DNA of 64,000 bases from positions 38,976,958-39,040,957 of the forward strand of contig NC_084596.1 in NCBI RefSeq assembly GCF_033807715.1, given 5' to 3'. The translations under genes and the position numbers were made by a program. The DNA is from Cololabis saira (Eukaryota > Chordata > Actinopteri > Beloniformes > Belonidae). Below, piece after piece: positions 34,801 to 48,548 of the stretch (positions are counted from its first letter, which is position 1; every line of letters starts with the position of its first letter). The notes under the pieces are model-generated. The model saw nothing but the letters and a program-made list of their open reading frames with translations, was not told where the DNA came from and searched no databases.

Positions 34801-35341
34801 GTTTTAAACTTTGAAGAACAAAATATTGTTCAGGCAAAACCTATGGGAGAAAAACAGTTATAATAAAAGCTAAAACAAATAATTTGGCATTATCAACCAG
34901 TAATTTGTACTAATGCCATTTGTGTTTTCCATTTAATAAAAGCAATAATTCCAGTGGCTACTGTCACTTCTAAAAGCAGTAAACTGTTTAAAACTGTCTA
35001 AAGGAGTAAGCTTGCATGAATATTAGTAAAATGGATATGAAGATGCCATGATGTATCTGATGTATCATATACGAAATTATCAGTACAATCATCAAAAAAA
35101 CATGCATTACTCTGTTGTTCTGACACAAACTTGTGAATTATAAAAACATCCCTTCAAACTGAGTTTCACTGTCATTTCAAGGTTGCTTTGAATCTTACTT
35201 TTCAACAAAGTGAAACACTGACTTCATACAAAATGTAAACAGCTCAGTCTATCTACAGTAACAACAGCTTTCAGTAAATTCAACAGTCCCCAGCCACAGC
35301 AGAGCAAGTCATTTTGTTCATTTAGCTGGTGGTTTTCTTAC

Positions 35342-35379
35342 CTCTGACTGTCAGCCGTATGAAGTGAAATGATGGAACC
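35342..35379 (-). other. Gene 2 noncoding leader exon (approximate 5' end)
   Basis: The donor follows CAGTCAGAG at 35342. The acceptor at 34841 gives a second untranslated piece at 34801-34840, which is 40 nt as in gene 1. The transcription start is inferred from the TATA-like sequence at about 35406-35414. Confidence 0.6.
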
Positions 35380-35405
35380 AGTGGAAGACACCAGTCAGCC
35401 CCTCC

Positions 35406-35437
35406 ATTAATAAAGGTTGCAAGTCAGCCAAATATGG
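35406..35437 (-). promoter_or_regulatory. Gene 2 core promoter: CArG box and TATA-like element
   Basis: CArG box CCAAATATGG at 35428-35437 and TATA-like TTTATTAAT on the minus strand at about 35406-35414. Spacing and sequence equal those of gene 1, so both copies probably answer to the same muscle regulators. Confidence 0.6.
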
Positions 35438-35449
35438 GGATGAATATTA

Positions 35450-36380
35450 AAGAAATGGCATCCGTGTTGCCCATTAAAAAAAAAAAAAAAAAAACTCTCA
35501 AAATTGGATAGAGCCCAGTGTTGCTATTTGTTGCTCTCACCTTGAACAACCAACCACTACACCAAACTGGACATGACAAAGAAAGGGGAAGGCAGGAGGT
35601 GGGGGAGCAAGGACAGGCTATTGTGTATCAAGTCCTTCTCATCTGCCCCAGTCAGTTGTACATAGCAGGTTATTAATATTAAGGAATATTAAGAGCATTT
35701 CAGTTTTAAGCAAGTTCTTGTGAGAGTCAACTGCATAAATAAACCTTTTAGGACTTTTACATCCATGTTCAGCTATACCACTTTATCGTGTTACATATCA
35801 CATGATTAAGTTGATTATTTATTCTCCATAAATTACTTATATATTCTTTAAAGGAATCCATTAATGTTTGACATGGTATATCAAAATGAGATTGGTCTGA
35901 ATGTATAAAGATAGACAACCGTGCCTTCATTCTCAAACTAAATAAAGTATTTAGTGCCCATGAGGCAGTCAGGATTTATTGGACGGCAAACATTAAAAGA
36001 TCTGGCATTCAACAATTCTCTGTGCAGTGATAGGATGTGAAAAATATCTCGAGAAGAAGAACGAAGAGCTTCAGCTGTTGTTTGCAGAGGCAAGACTACG
36101 CCAAGGTCACAGCTGTGAGGTCTTTTTGTTATCACTCACCACTGTTAACGGTTTGATCTACACTATTAATCCAACCCTGTTCACTTTGTATTGTTTCCTT
36201 CTCTTTGGCAGCAGTAGACATGCTCAGACACAATGCTGTCCAACTCATGTAACATCTAAAGGTACTTCACAGAAGTGCTGTATGTTTTGGGAGTGACCAT
36301 CACTTTTTCCAAATAAATGATGAATAATGTTGAATCAGCCTTTAAAGGAAGTTAAGATTAATTAACATTAATAACAACAC
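35450..36380. other. Gene 2 upstream flank
   Basis: Counterpart of the gene 1 upstream flank. The close identity means proximal regulatory sequence was duplicated with the gene. No other feature is recognised. Confidence 0.5.
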
Positions 36381-36389
36381 CGGCAACAG

Positions 36390-36563
36390 AGCCCTGAATT
36401 ATAATGATTATTTGAACTGGTTGATGTTGTTTGGTTTTAATAATGCTTGATGTTGTTATTTTATGCTTGTATTTTATGCTTTTATTCTTTGTAAGGTGAC
36501 CTTGGGGACTTGAAAGGCGCCACCAAATAAAATGTATTATTATTATTATTATTATTATTATTA
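36390..36563 (+). mobile_element. L2-type LINE 3' tail, unit 2
   Basis: Same insertion as in unit 1, with an (ATT)n tract at 36534-36563. Confidence 0.6.
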
Positions 36564-37324
36564 CTAGTGTTTGGCATCATATTGATTATAAGCTTTGACC
36601 TTTGAATGTCCTATTAAAGCTCAGGTGGTATGCTATGATGTGGTTTGTTTTTTTTACACCAGGCCTAATCTCAGGCTTATGTTCTTAAATGGCATTTGAT
36701 ATGCAGCTATTTTAGCCTGCAACATACTCCAAGAAAAAGATTAGGAAAGTCTGAAATGTTCAAAAACAATGCTCTTCAGACAGAAAGTAGAATGGATTTG
36801 TATATTTCTCTTTTGACAGTAATGTTAAAGTGCTCTCTTTCTACAGTCATTTTAATCAATTAGAGACACTTGGTGCAATTTTACTCTTATTAAGGGTATA
36901 AGGGGTAAAAGCACAGGCTTTAGCTGAACAAAGTATGATTTCTGATCATTTATATGGCACTCTATCAAGAACAGTAATTCATCAACGACTAATATGTATT
37001 TGACAACCGCTACAATATGGCGGTACATTCACAAATGCCTTTTAAAAATTTACTACACAAGAAAAGCTATAAATTAACCTTGTCAAGAGGTGGCGTCAAC
37101 ATGTCTCTGCTCTTAAGCAACTGATATAGACATTGTAGTGAGATAAATCACTATTCTAGGTCTTATTGGAAGAAATTAACGCGATGTACCTAAACTGTTC
37201 AAATTAACACATCCAAAATCCTGGGATTGTATGGGATCACTGATCATAGCAAAGGATGTTTATACTTGTGTGGTGGCATGAAACCATCACACAAGATTCC
37301 ATTATATAGAGTAGAGTATTATAG

Positions 37325-37772
37325 TGTTTGCTGGCTCCAATGCGATCTATTTGAACTCATTCTTAATGGTTTATAATCCCAATCGATTGATACGTTCCTT
37401 GAAGGAGCATCACTTAGCAATGCCATCCCTATGCACAAGGCAAACCCACAAGGCGTATGCACCTGACAGTAGAACCTGGACCTCTGAAGGGGGGTGTGGG
37501 TGAGCAGATGGCAGCAGAGTTTTGAACATATTGCAGTTTTTAAGGCTGGAGGGGACACCAGTCAGGATGGTATTGCAGTTGTGGAGTCTGGAGGTGATGA
37601 AGGCATGAATTACTGTTTCAGAGACTGAGAAGGAGAGAGTGGGTCGAAGGTGTGCTACTGAATTCATCCTTACTGGCTTATACTCCCAATTGATCGCTGT
37701 CTTCCTTGCCATCCCTATGCACAAGGCAAACCTACAAGGCGTGTGCACCTGACAGTAGAGCCTGGACCTAAC
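37325..37772 (-). mobile_element. L2-like LINE relic flanked by direct repeats, unit 2
   Basis: Better preserved counterpart: the minus strand reads HAFITSRLHNCNTILTGVPS, close to the L2 motif around TSRLDYCN. The same flanking repeat pair is at about 37370-37480 and 37670-37770. Confidence 0.55.
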
Positions 37773-38351
37773 AGTAAAATAAGCTACGGAAGGCTGGGAG
37801 GGTAGGGGCATGCCATCTTCAGGAATCTCACATCTTTTTAACGCATTCTTTTATTGAACTTTTCCATTCACTTGTTTGTCAACAGTCTTTTGCTTTCCCT
37901 TTACAACTTTCGTCTATTAATTTTGGAATTATTGCTGATTACAAGATCTCTCTTCATACTGTTGTTTTAGAGCAATTCTCAATTTGCAAGTCACTTTGGC
38001 TAAAAGCATCTGCTAAATGTGTAAATATAAATGTAAATAATGTAGAGAAGTACACTGCAATTTAAAGCAACCTATACAACCTTCTAGACCACATCTTTTC
38101 CTGGGACATCTCTGCATTTTTTCTTCTTAATAAATTAATAAAACCATGAGTAAGGTGGCATGTGCGAATATTAGACCAGTGTGCTTGCAGTACTGATCTC
38201 CATCCATCCATCCAATTTCTTCCGCTTATCCGGAATCGGGTCGCGGGGGCAGCCATCTCAGCAGAGATGCCCAGACTTCCTTCACCCCAGACACTTCCTC
38301 CAGCTCTTCCGAGGGGAGTCCGAGGCGTTCCGAGGCCAGCCGAGAGACATA

Positions 38352-39913
38352 GGGCCCGATTTACTAAAGGTTTGCGTGTGTTAAAACGTGTGCAAACTTG
38401 ACAGCACCCGCAAACCAAAGTGCCAGCTGATCTACTAACAGCGTGCAAAGACGACTGCGTCTCTGAAATGCGCAAAATTGCACACGCAATTCAGTTAGTA
38501 CTTTTGCCCTGATGAATAATCAATATGGGGCGTACCTGCCAGAACGCGCTAAATACTGGGAGGGGAAGATGCAAATTGGTCCATTTACCACGCGCAATGA
38601 GATTTACCAAGCCTGAAAGTAATTGCGCGTATTGTGATTGCGTCTGTATTTAATACGTTCGAAAGGAAGGTGCTAATCTGCTGCTGCTGTTATTGTGGCA
38701 AGGAGGCGACATCCAAAATCAAAGAATACGCAGAGAGAGAGTCTTTATTCTGCTGCATGCTATTTTAAAAATGGTTGCACAAGTTTTATTAAAGGCCACT
38801 TTTTCTTTAGTTCTCCGCCTTATATCTTGCCACCTTCTCTTATTGTGCCCCCCTCCACTCGCCCACAAGCAGGCCAAGCCTTTGTGCCAAAACTTTGTAT
38901 TTTATGGATTACTTATCTTATTGAACGTGAAATCATCCTTCGTAAATTACATTTAATTAAAACCCGTGCTTATTAATCACAAAACACAGGTTAAACATCA
39001 TGACCAAATCCGCTCCGACCCGCTGTGTCAGGAGCAGCGCAGACTGCAGCTTCGCCTGAATTATGGTTCTGCATTAAATCGACGGCGTAGCCGACGGCGT
39101 ATAGGGTCGCGGTGCGGTGTGCGTCGCCGCGTACCCTACGCCGTCGGTTCTGCGTTGGTGTAACGCGGAACCATAAATCAGCCTTTAGTGTGCGCTCTGT
39201 GCGCTGTTCTGAACACTTCTCTTCTCTCTCTTATATGATGGTCCCGTCTGTCACACATTTACTGTCAGTGTTTGCTATATAATATATAATATTTGCAATA
39301 TACTGTGGACATCTGAATAAAAACTTAACTCATAAATAGATGAATCAAAGCGCTCTCCAGCTCTGTGTCTGATTGTCTTTTTCTCCTCAGATCGAGCACC
39401 GCCGGGTCACGTAAACCCGACCAATTCAATATTAAAATCAAATTCAGTCCTGTGGCCCGTTTTTCTATTTCGTATTTTTGATCTGTGCCTAAAATTGAAA
39501 TATGAAAAACCAGACGTTTTTCCGTTTTTTGTGTTACCAACTGCATTTATTCTATCGCAGGTTTTCTCCGATATTGCGTTTCTTTTGGTAATGTTTAAAT
39601 TTCTTTGCTGTAGTTCATGAATGTGTTTATTTGCCTCTTCCACTAATATCTCTAACTCCAACTCGTTCAATTTCATTTTTCGCTTGTGACTTGTGACTGT
39701 GCATTCCATCCACTCTCTATGGCGCAGAGTTTGCGCTCGCAAACCGTAAGACACGCAACACCTCATTTAAATACTGCTGTTTGCACCTGTTATCAATTGC
39801 GCACGCAATCTTAGTTGATCACCCGCAAACCACGCATCAACAGCACGCGCAAACTTTTTCAGTGCACACGCAATTTAGTACTCTTTATTTAGGATCTTAG
39901 TAAATCGGGCCCC
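38352..39913. mobile_element. PIF/Harbinger-like element inside Rex3, unit 2
   Basis: A 1562-bp insertion with inverted ends GGGCCCGATTTACTAA and TTAGTAAATCGGGCCC, at a TA target. The uninterrupted site is seen in unit 1 near 9530. A minus-strand frame at 39407-39766 resembles the Myb/SANT-like DNA-binding protein of Harbinger elements (ELELEILVEE, then DRINAVG). The superfamily call rests on that resemblance and is tentative; the insertion itself is certain. Confidence 0.75.
39052..39187. repeat. Small palindromic MITE nested in the Harbinger-like element
   Basis: About 135 bp with inverted ends (CTGAATTATGGTTCTGC, and GCGGAACCATAAATCAG on the right) and an inner GC-rich palindrome around GACGGCGTA. 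A shorter relative lies at 45276-45365. Confidence 0.7.
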
Positions 39914-41504
39914 TAGTCTCTCCAGTGTGTCCTGGGTGTTCCCCGAGGTCTCGTCCCGGTGAGACATACCTGGAACACCTCCCTAGGGAGGCATCCAGGA
40001 GGCATCCGGTACAGATGCCCAAGCCACCTCAGCTGACTCCTCTCAATGTGAAGGAGCAGCGGCTCGACTCCAAGCTCCTCCCGAATGGCCGAACTCCTCA
40101 CCCTATCTCTAAGGGAGCGTCCAGCCACCCTGCGGAGGAAACTCATCTCGGCCGCTTGTATCCGCGATCTTATCTTTTCGGTCACTACCCAAAGTTCATG
40201 ACCATAGATGAGGGTAGGTGCGTAGATTGACCGGTAAATCGAGAGCTTCGCCTTTTCGACTCAGCTCTTTCTTCACCACGACGGTCCGGTACACCGACCG
40301 CATAACTGCGGACACTGCACCGATCCGTCGGTCAATCTCACGCTCCATCTTTCCCTCACTCGTGAACAAGACCCTGAGATACTTGAACTCCTCCACCTGA
40401 GGCAGGACTTCTCCCCCCACCCGGAGAAGGCACGCCACCCTTTCCCGATGGAGAACCATGACCTCGGTTTTGGAGGTGCTGATTCTCATCCCAGCCGCGT
40501 CGCACTCGGCCTCAAACCGCCCCAGCACATGCTGAAGGTCCCGGTCCGAGGAAGCCAACAGGACAACATCATCCGCAAAAAGCAGAGACGAAATCCTGTG
40601 TTTCCCAAACCGGAACCCCTCCGGCTCCTGGCTGCGCCTAGAAATCCTGTCCATAAAAATTATGAACAGGACCGGTGACAAAGGGCAGCCCTGCTGGAGT
40701 CCAATGTGCACCGGGAACAAGTCTGACTTACTGCCGGCAATGCGAACCAAACTCCTGCTTCGATCATATAGAGACAGGACCCCATACTCACCGAGCGCCC
40801 CCCCACAGAATTGCCCGAGGGACACGGTCAAATGCCTTCTCCAGATCCACAAAACACATGAAGACTGGTTGGGCAAATTCCCATGAACCCTCAAGCACCC
40901 TGCGGAGGGTATAGAGCTGGTCCAGTGTCCACGGCCGGGACGAAAACTGCATTGTTCGTCCTGAATCCGAGGTTCAACTATCGGCCATATTCTCCTCTCC
41001 AGTACCCTGGCGTAGACTTTCCCGGGGAGGCTGAGAAGTGTGATCCCCCTATAGTTGGAACACACTCTCCGGTCCCCCTTTTTAAACAGAGGGACCGCCA
41101 CCCCGGTTTGCCACCCCAGCGGCACTATCCCCTTCCTCCATGCAATGTCGCAGAGGCGTGTCAACCAAGACAGCCCTACGACATCCAGAGACTTGAGGTA
41201 CTCAGGGCGGATCTTATCCACCCCCCGTGCCCTGCCACCGAGGAGCTAACAAACCACCTCAGTGACCTCGGCCCGGTGATGGATGAGCACATCCCCGAGT
41301 CCACACTCTCTGCTTCCTCAATGGAAGGCATATCAGTTGGATTGAAGAGATCCTCGAAGTATTCCTTCCACTGTCCGACGATGTCCCTAGTTGAGGTCAA
41401 CAGCTCCCCACCTGCACCGTAAACAGTGCTAGCCGAGTACTGCTTCCCCCTTCTGAGGCGCCGAACAAAAGGACAGAACAAAAAGGGATAAATTAACAAA
41501 TGAA

Positions 41505-42850
41505 ACCCTTAATTGCTTTCTATCGTTAATGCCAAAATCACTTTGAAGTGTTGTGAGATGGAAACACAAAGTCATCGCAAAGTAGCAAGAGCTTTACTGT
41601 CACAACTTTTTTTCAGAATGTGACAATATTGATTAAGGTGAGAAAAGTTTGACATGTATTCTCAGTTCTTTTTTTAACGGCATATCACAACGGTGATTTT
41701 TTTTCCGGTCATGAAAAAATACATTGATCTAATTAGCTTTTTTAGAGACCTTAAAAACACCAAAAAACAAAGAAGTGCATGCTTTGAAATGTATTCATGT
41801 CAATGACCTGTTCATTGGGCTTCCATCCAAAAGGCCCATGTAGTGACTCCCTTTGGTCTGCTCTTGTCTATATGGCATTGTTTTCTTCTCTTTATCCTTG
41901 AGCACAAAGATAGCTTGTGAAATTCCTGCTGGCTGCCTTTCAGGGCTTGGTGATTCAGAGGATAACTTGAGGACAGCTTGTGACGCAGCAACCCGTGATA
42001 AGCCAATGAACAACTAACAATATCCTACTGTATATGCACTATATGTATTTGAACTTTCATCTTCTTCACGTATCCCTAAGTCTATTCCAGGCTCTGGGTT
42101 GAGAACACTTGTCCATCCATTTAGGGTCTCATTCTCAGCTGTCCAGAGTCCTTGAGTCTTTGACTTTTACAATCACATGAGCAAGCAGAGGAAGGTGTGA
42201 GCCACCTTGCCCCACTTAAGTTTGTAACTGGAGCCAGGAAAGCTATTGGTAGTATTTGTCTGTTGATGTTGTGTAAGGTCACTTCTAAGGGGTGTTAAAT
42301 TCTGGGAAAGGCTCACAAGAATTGATTGTTCTCTATCCTTGTTTTCTGTTCACACATGTACACTGCGGAGCCCAGTAGGGACTTTCATTCTGAGTACTGC
42401 TTTGAAGGGCTAGGACATAATGAAAGTGCTAAAAGTTACTTATTGCAAATTAATCAAAAAATCATGTCTTACTTAATTGATTGAATTATATAAATCATAT
42501 TTTCTTTCAGGCCAATATTCTGTACGAATCCACATTATCTGCCATCAGCCGGCTTCAACGACTCTGCTTCCGTCCTGTGATCTAAAGGGCTTTGGTGATG
42601 CTTTTTACTGGAGAAAGACAGACCTCAACAGAGAATTCAGAGGTGATTTATTGTGACTTTACTGTTTGTGATATTTGAGACATTTTTGTCTGTAAACGTA
42701 TCAAAATGGACCGTCATTGAGTGAAAGCAAAAGACTGACTAACTAAATTACAGAATGTTCACTCGTCTGTGCCCATATTTGTTTATAAAAATACATTTGT
42801 GATGGTCAAGTGGTGTTTCTAGTTTTCCCCGTATGAACATAATAGAGCAA
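41505..42850. repeat. Conserved intergenic segment, copy A2
   Basis: Unit 2 counterpart of 11100-12540. No gene is seen. Sequence 42850-43595 beyond it is homologous to 17830-18760 of block B and holds nothing recognisable. Confidence 0.7.
42511..42642 (+). other. Exon-like plus-strand segment, copy A2
   Basis: 132 nt after TTTCTTTCAG and before GTGATT, near-identical to copy A1. Confidence 0.3.
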
Positions 42851-43602
42851 AAAATACAAAAAGGGGCAATTTTTGAGTTTCTTATTTGGATGCTGTGTTT
42901 ATGAACAAATGGCCTTCTTGACAGACACTGTGGCTATTAATGTTGGCACTGGAATCCAATTGAAATCCAAATACCAAAACTATATCTTCAAATAATGATT
43001 ATAAAGAAAACTTAAAATGAAAAATATTTTTTGTACTGATTTTAGATTTCCTTCCTGAGAGGCTTTAATGATGGAATTCTACCATCAGAACTGAAACACT
43101 GAATCAAAAAAAAGAAAACTGTCAAAGCAATATAAAAGCTTTCATTCCCATGATCACATGCATTGATTGCAACACTTGAATTCCAAATAAAAATAATCAT
43201 CCACTAACATTTTTTTGTGATGAGTATTTAAAATCTAGTCCAGAATTTCTAAACTACTTAAACTGTTTTCTGTTGACCGGAAATGATGAGTTGCAACTCA
43301 GTTAATGTAAGAATAGCATTTGCAACAGGCTACCAAGCTGTAGGAATAGAGCAGTTTTCCTTCCAATGATTCAAAGCTTTGCCATCACAAGGAATAAATA
43401 CACCATTGTGTGCACTTATTAGTGCAGGTGCCCATTGCATTACACTGTTGCCAAATCTAGACAAATCAGTGTGTATTACTAGTCTGTACTAATTTGACCT
43501 TAATGTGGACAACAGTATCTACTATATATGGTGATATGCTGTATAGTAATAATGACTGCTGGACAACTATGTAGTACATTCTGTATACTACACTGTCACC
43601 AC

Positions 43603-44777
43603 CAGTGGCGGCTGGTGAAATTTTTTGGGGGGGCGCACTGGCGAGTGGGGATTACAACACAACTATAAACTCTACTTGAACATACATTTTTTTGTTATTT
43701 TTTATTACATATCACTACATATACATATACATATACAACATATACAACATATACATGTAGCATATTTTACATAAACATATTTTACATTTTTCAAGTAACA
43801 AAATAACATATTTGAACCATTTTTCAGATTTTTTCAGTTTTTATATAGAGATATTGACAGATATTGTCTGAAAAATGGTTCAAATATGTTATTTTGTTAT
43901 TTGAAAATTTTTTAATTTGTTTTGTTGATGAGAAAATATGTTTCTCTATTTTTCTTATTTTTGTGACGGGGGATATATATTGTTTTTCGGCACTACCTTG
44001 TTCTCTATAGCTGATATAACATGAATTACTCCTATGTGGGATCAATAAAGTTCTTATTTTTGCCATCTCAGAAAATTAAATACATTATATTTGGTGCCTA
44101 ACTGTTTCCCAAGTATATTAGTGCATGTGTGAATGAATAAATGAGACGTAAAACGTACATTTCTTTGTAGAAAGGCGCTTTATGAAAATAAGTCTATTTA
44201 CTTGTATTAGTTTACAGCGCAGTCTTGCCACATCCAATATGGCGGCGTCGTTGATGTATCGCAGCAGCTCCATGGGGCGGATACGGATATGTGTCTATGG
44301 CTGTGACTCCGTTTCTATGCGAGTGACAGATGCAGTTGCGCGTCTACACTGTCAGGGCGTGACTTTGATTGACAGCTCATCAATCAGATTGGATAAAGAA
44401 TGAAAGAAAACACGCTGATTGGCCACGGGTGCAGGGAGCTGCGCCCGGAGGAGAGGCTTTGAGTAACCAATTAGAGACCAGCATGAAGTCACATGGAAGA
44501 AAAGTTTAAGAACATGCAATACACACTCATTTGGCCGGCGCCCCTCGCCATTGAAACTTATGTATTCAGTCTGCACAAAAAACAACTCTGAATAAACCCA
44601 GTATGGGATGGGAAGGCTTGAAAAATTAAGTCAGACACATTTTATGAGAGCACAGATGTGATAATTACTTTTTATTACGTAATTTATGTGTACTGTGTCT
44701 ATTTTTTTAATTTATTTTTTCCCTGTAATTTTAATGGGGGCGGCGCTCTAGCGCCCCCTATTGACAAGCCGCCACTG
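43603..44777. mobile_element. hAT-type non-autonomous element, unit 2 only
   Basis: 1175 bp. Ends CAGTGGCGGCTGGTG and its partner CAAGCCGCCACTG, with the 8-bp direct repeat GTCACCAC (43595-43602 and 44778-44785). It contains an ACATATAC-type tandem tract near 43700-43770 and no transposase. Confidence 0.9.
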
Positions 44778-44861
44778 GTCACCACAGTACATCGTATGAG
44801 CATTTAAAAATGTCCTTTGTTTAGGTGGACTATGTGTTTACTCATTTGTATCCACCGTTAA

Positions 44862-46254
44862 AGGGGACCTATTATGGCATTTAATGTATATTTTAAACAG
44901 GCCTTGAATGTCTTAAAAACAATCAAAAGCTGGTTTTTTCTACATAAATCAGAAATTCAACCTCTTGGCCATGTCTTCATTTTTACCGCTTCTAACCTCC
45001 TTCTCTGTGAGTGATTCTGAGGGGCGGGGAGGCTATGATAATGAGGCACTGTGCTGATTGGCTGCCTGAATGACGTGTAGCAGGGGAGGGCTGCGTAAAC
45101 TATTAAACCGTGTCCCATGCGATGCGAGCGTCAGCGACAAAATCAATTCCATTGCTTTATTTTCTATTGGACTGTCCTAACGGTTTCAGTGTGGACAGAG
45201 AGCGTCCGATGTCACGCAGCTCAACGTGATAGTCGGACACTCGCATGCAGTGATGACGTGTAAACGGATCTTAAAGCCTGAATTACGGTTCTGCGTTAAA
45301 TCGACGCCTACCCTACGCCGTAGGCTCTGCGTTGGTGAAACGCGGAACCATAAATCAGCCTTTAGTTACCTGAAGGGGGGGACGGGTCACCTCGTCTTCA
45401 CACTAATTCACACAGGAAGATTTAATTGAATTCTAAACAGGTACACCACAGTTATTTACTCCGATTCCTCATCATTTAATTTCTTATGTTACAAGACAAA
45501 TGAATCATGTTAACTGTAAAGAAATCACAACACTGAATGTTCACAAATGGCAACTTTATTGTTGAAAAAAAAAATAACATAAGTTGTATATAAATAACAT
45601 TTATGCACTATTGCTGGCTCAAGGAAGGGCCGTGCATGTCTTCTGAAGGTATCTGAACAGCTTCAGGTGCATTGCTTGGAAGATCTGAAACCACACAGAA
45701 AAAAATGTATTACTAATAGAGCTCTGGTGTTACCTAACACTCCGTTAGGGAACACTGGAGCACCGGAGCTAAGCTAAATACTTAGCCCAAGAAAAGATCA
45801 TACTTGTAGACAAATATATCAAAAATTACATACATAAAAAATTAACGCCACTTACCGCTGACTCGTGTGCAGTTGCCGGGTCCGTACTGTTGGTACTGAT
45901 CCTTTTATGAGGGTAAGTGTCGATGCAAAACCAAATTTTTACTGTCCCTCGTTGTTCAAACAGCCACACGATTCCCTGCTTCGGAACAATGGCGGAAGCT
46001 CCGGCCGGCGGAGTTAGTTGTGGGCTTGGTTTCAGCAGCGGAGGAGACCGAGGTGTGGTTTGCATTTTGCTTACGTAACGAAAATGCGCAAATCTGAACG
46101 GCTCGTAAAAGTCACATGACACTAGAAGGATCCTCCGGGTACAGACCCTGCAGAATTTGGTTGCTTTCCTCCTCCTCTGAGTTTGCGGGCTCAGGGGAGA
46201 CCACTTTATATATGTTAAAGCAAGAAAAAACGTGTTTTTCATAATAGGTCCCCT
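44862..46254. mobile_element. piggyBac-like non-autonomous element, unit 2 only
   Basis: 1393 bp. Inverted ends AGGGGACCTATTATG and CATAATAGGTCCCCT, flanked by TTAA on both sides (44858-44861 and 46255-46258), the piggyBac target. No transposase frame is recognised. It carries the small palindromic MITE at 45276-45365. Confidence 0.85.
45276..45365. repeat. Small palindromic MITE nested in the piggyBac-like element
   Basis: Shares GGTTCTGCGTTAAATCGACG, CCTACGCCGTAGG and GCGGAACCATAAATCAGCC with 39052-39187 but lacks part of the centre. It is an independent insertion in a different host transposon. Confidence 0.7.
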
Positions 46255-46404
46255 TTAAGGACTTCCTACTTAACTAAGTGGGAATAAATATGTGAAACAG
46301 TAGATGTGCAGTCTGAATATGGTGATTTTATTTCTTCATAAAATAATTTCTAGGCAGGTTTTATTTTCCAGTTTTCTTCTATTCAGTTCAGTTTAACTAT
46401 GATT

Positions 46405-46655
46405 TGTATCTGGGTTCGATTCCCGCCGGGGACGCGTGGGCTGAAGTGCGTGTTAGTTCCCCCATGACTTCAGCGCCCACACCCTGGGTGGGGTTGGCGA
46501 AAGGGCCTTTCTGTGTGGAGTTTGCATGTTCTCCCCGTGTTCCGTTGGGTAGCAATGTGGGCTACCCCTCACAAAAACATGCACCAGTCCTGGGCTATAC
46601 ATGCCCCCTCTGGCCAACCGGGGCGCCAGATGGGGTGAGGAGGATCCGGCCGGAA
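46405..46655 (+). mobile_element. SINE-like fragment, unit 2 only
   Basis: B-box-like GGGTTCGATTCCCGCC then GTGTGGAGTTTGCATGTTCT, motifs of a common fish tRNA-type repeat. Its right end abuts sequence that continues the MYH-downstream flank (TTTTTTCCTCATTCACTG). Confidence 0.6.
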
Positions 46656-47160
46656 TTTTTTTCCTCATTCACTGTGGTTCATTTTAACTTAATACACCTA
46701 GTGTGACAACAATTTATTTAAAAAAAAATCCTGACTGACTAATAACACCAAATGCTTTCTTCAAGATAGACTTATGAAGAGAGATTAAGGGGGGTGACCA
46801 TAATTTAACCTCCCTCAATAGAATCGGTGCTTGCAGGTGGAAGCTGGGAGGAGGTGGAATTTTAAAAGCAGCAGCACCATCTACTGAAAATAGATCAGAT
46901 TGTATCTGAAAGGTTAGTTTTTCAGCTCCTTTTATAGACCTATGAATGAGATGGAATTGGAATAAATCATTCAGAAGTGTAAAAGAGAGCACTCAAGATG
47001 TCTGCCTGAACAAGCTCCAAGGTAGCCTTTTTTATTTTTTTATTTTTTAAGTAGATTTAATTTACACCTCTATTAGTATGAATCAATAAAGTTTTAGCCA
47101 AGAAAAAAGTCAAGAAGCCAATTCAATTCAATTTATTCTACTGAACAAAAGACATGCTTA
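46656..47160. other. Sequence downstream of the MYH pseudogene, unit 2
   Basis: Homologous to 12840-13330. It includes the minus-strand TATAAAAGG near 46930. No gene is recognised. Confidence 0.4.
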
Positions 47161-47198
47161 GGGACACCATCACTAGGAAAAAATCCTTTTTGAAAAAA

Positions 47199-48467
<1,269 letters not shown>

Positions 48468-48548
48468 GTCAAAAGCGTTACCGTGGCGACGATAGACGTG
48501 GGTGGTGTCATCTGACTCGGTATTGAGTACTTGACCTTCATTGGCATG

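Larger units (their letters stand above)
38199..41466 (-). mobile_element. Rex3/RTE-like LINE, unit 2, split by a DNA transposon
   Basis: Orthologous to the unit 1 copy. A 341-codon open stretch (40196-41221) keeps the FADDVVLLAS catalytic core. The C-terminal part continues at 39914-40185 and resumes at 38199-38351 beyond the inserted element. The 3' end has CATCCATCCATCC (GATG repeats on the element's strand). It is 5' truncated and contains frameshifts. Confidence 0.85.

Noticed and set aside
40196..41221. An active LINE open reading frame in unit 2
   Set aside because: The frame shifts out of register at both ends, the 5' part is missing, and a DNA transposon interrupts the C-terminus.
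43680..43780. CRISPR-like spaced repeats (ACATATAC series)
   Set aside because: It is a simple tandem repeat without spacers, inside a hAT element in a vertebrate genome.
44182..44403. A small gene in the unit 2 hAT element
   Set aside because: There is no recognisable domain, it lies in a non-autonomous transposon, and the composition resembles other repeats.
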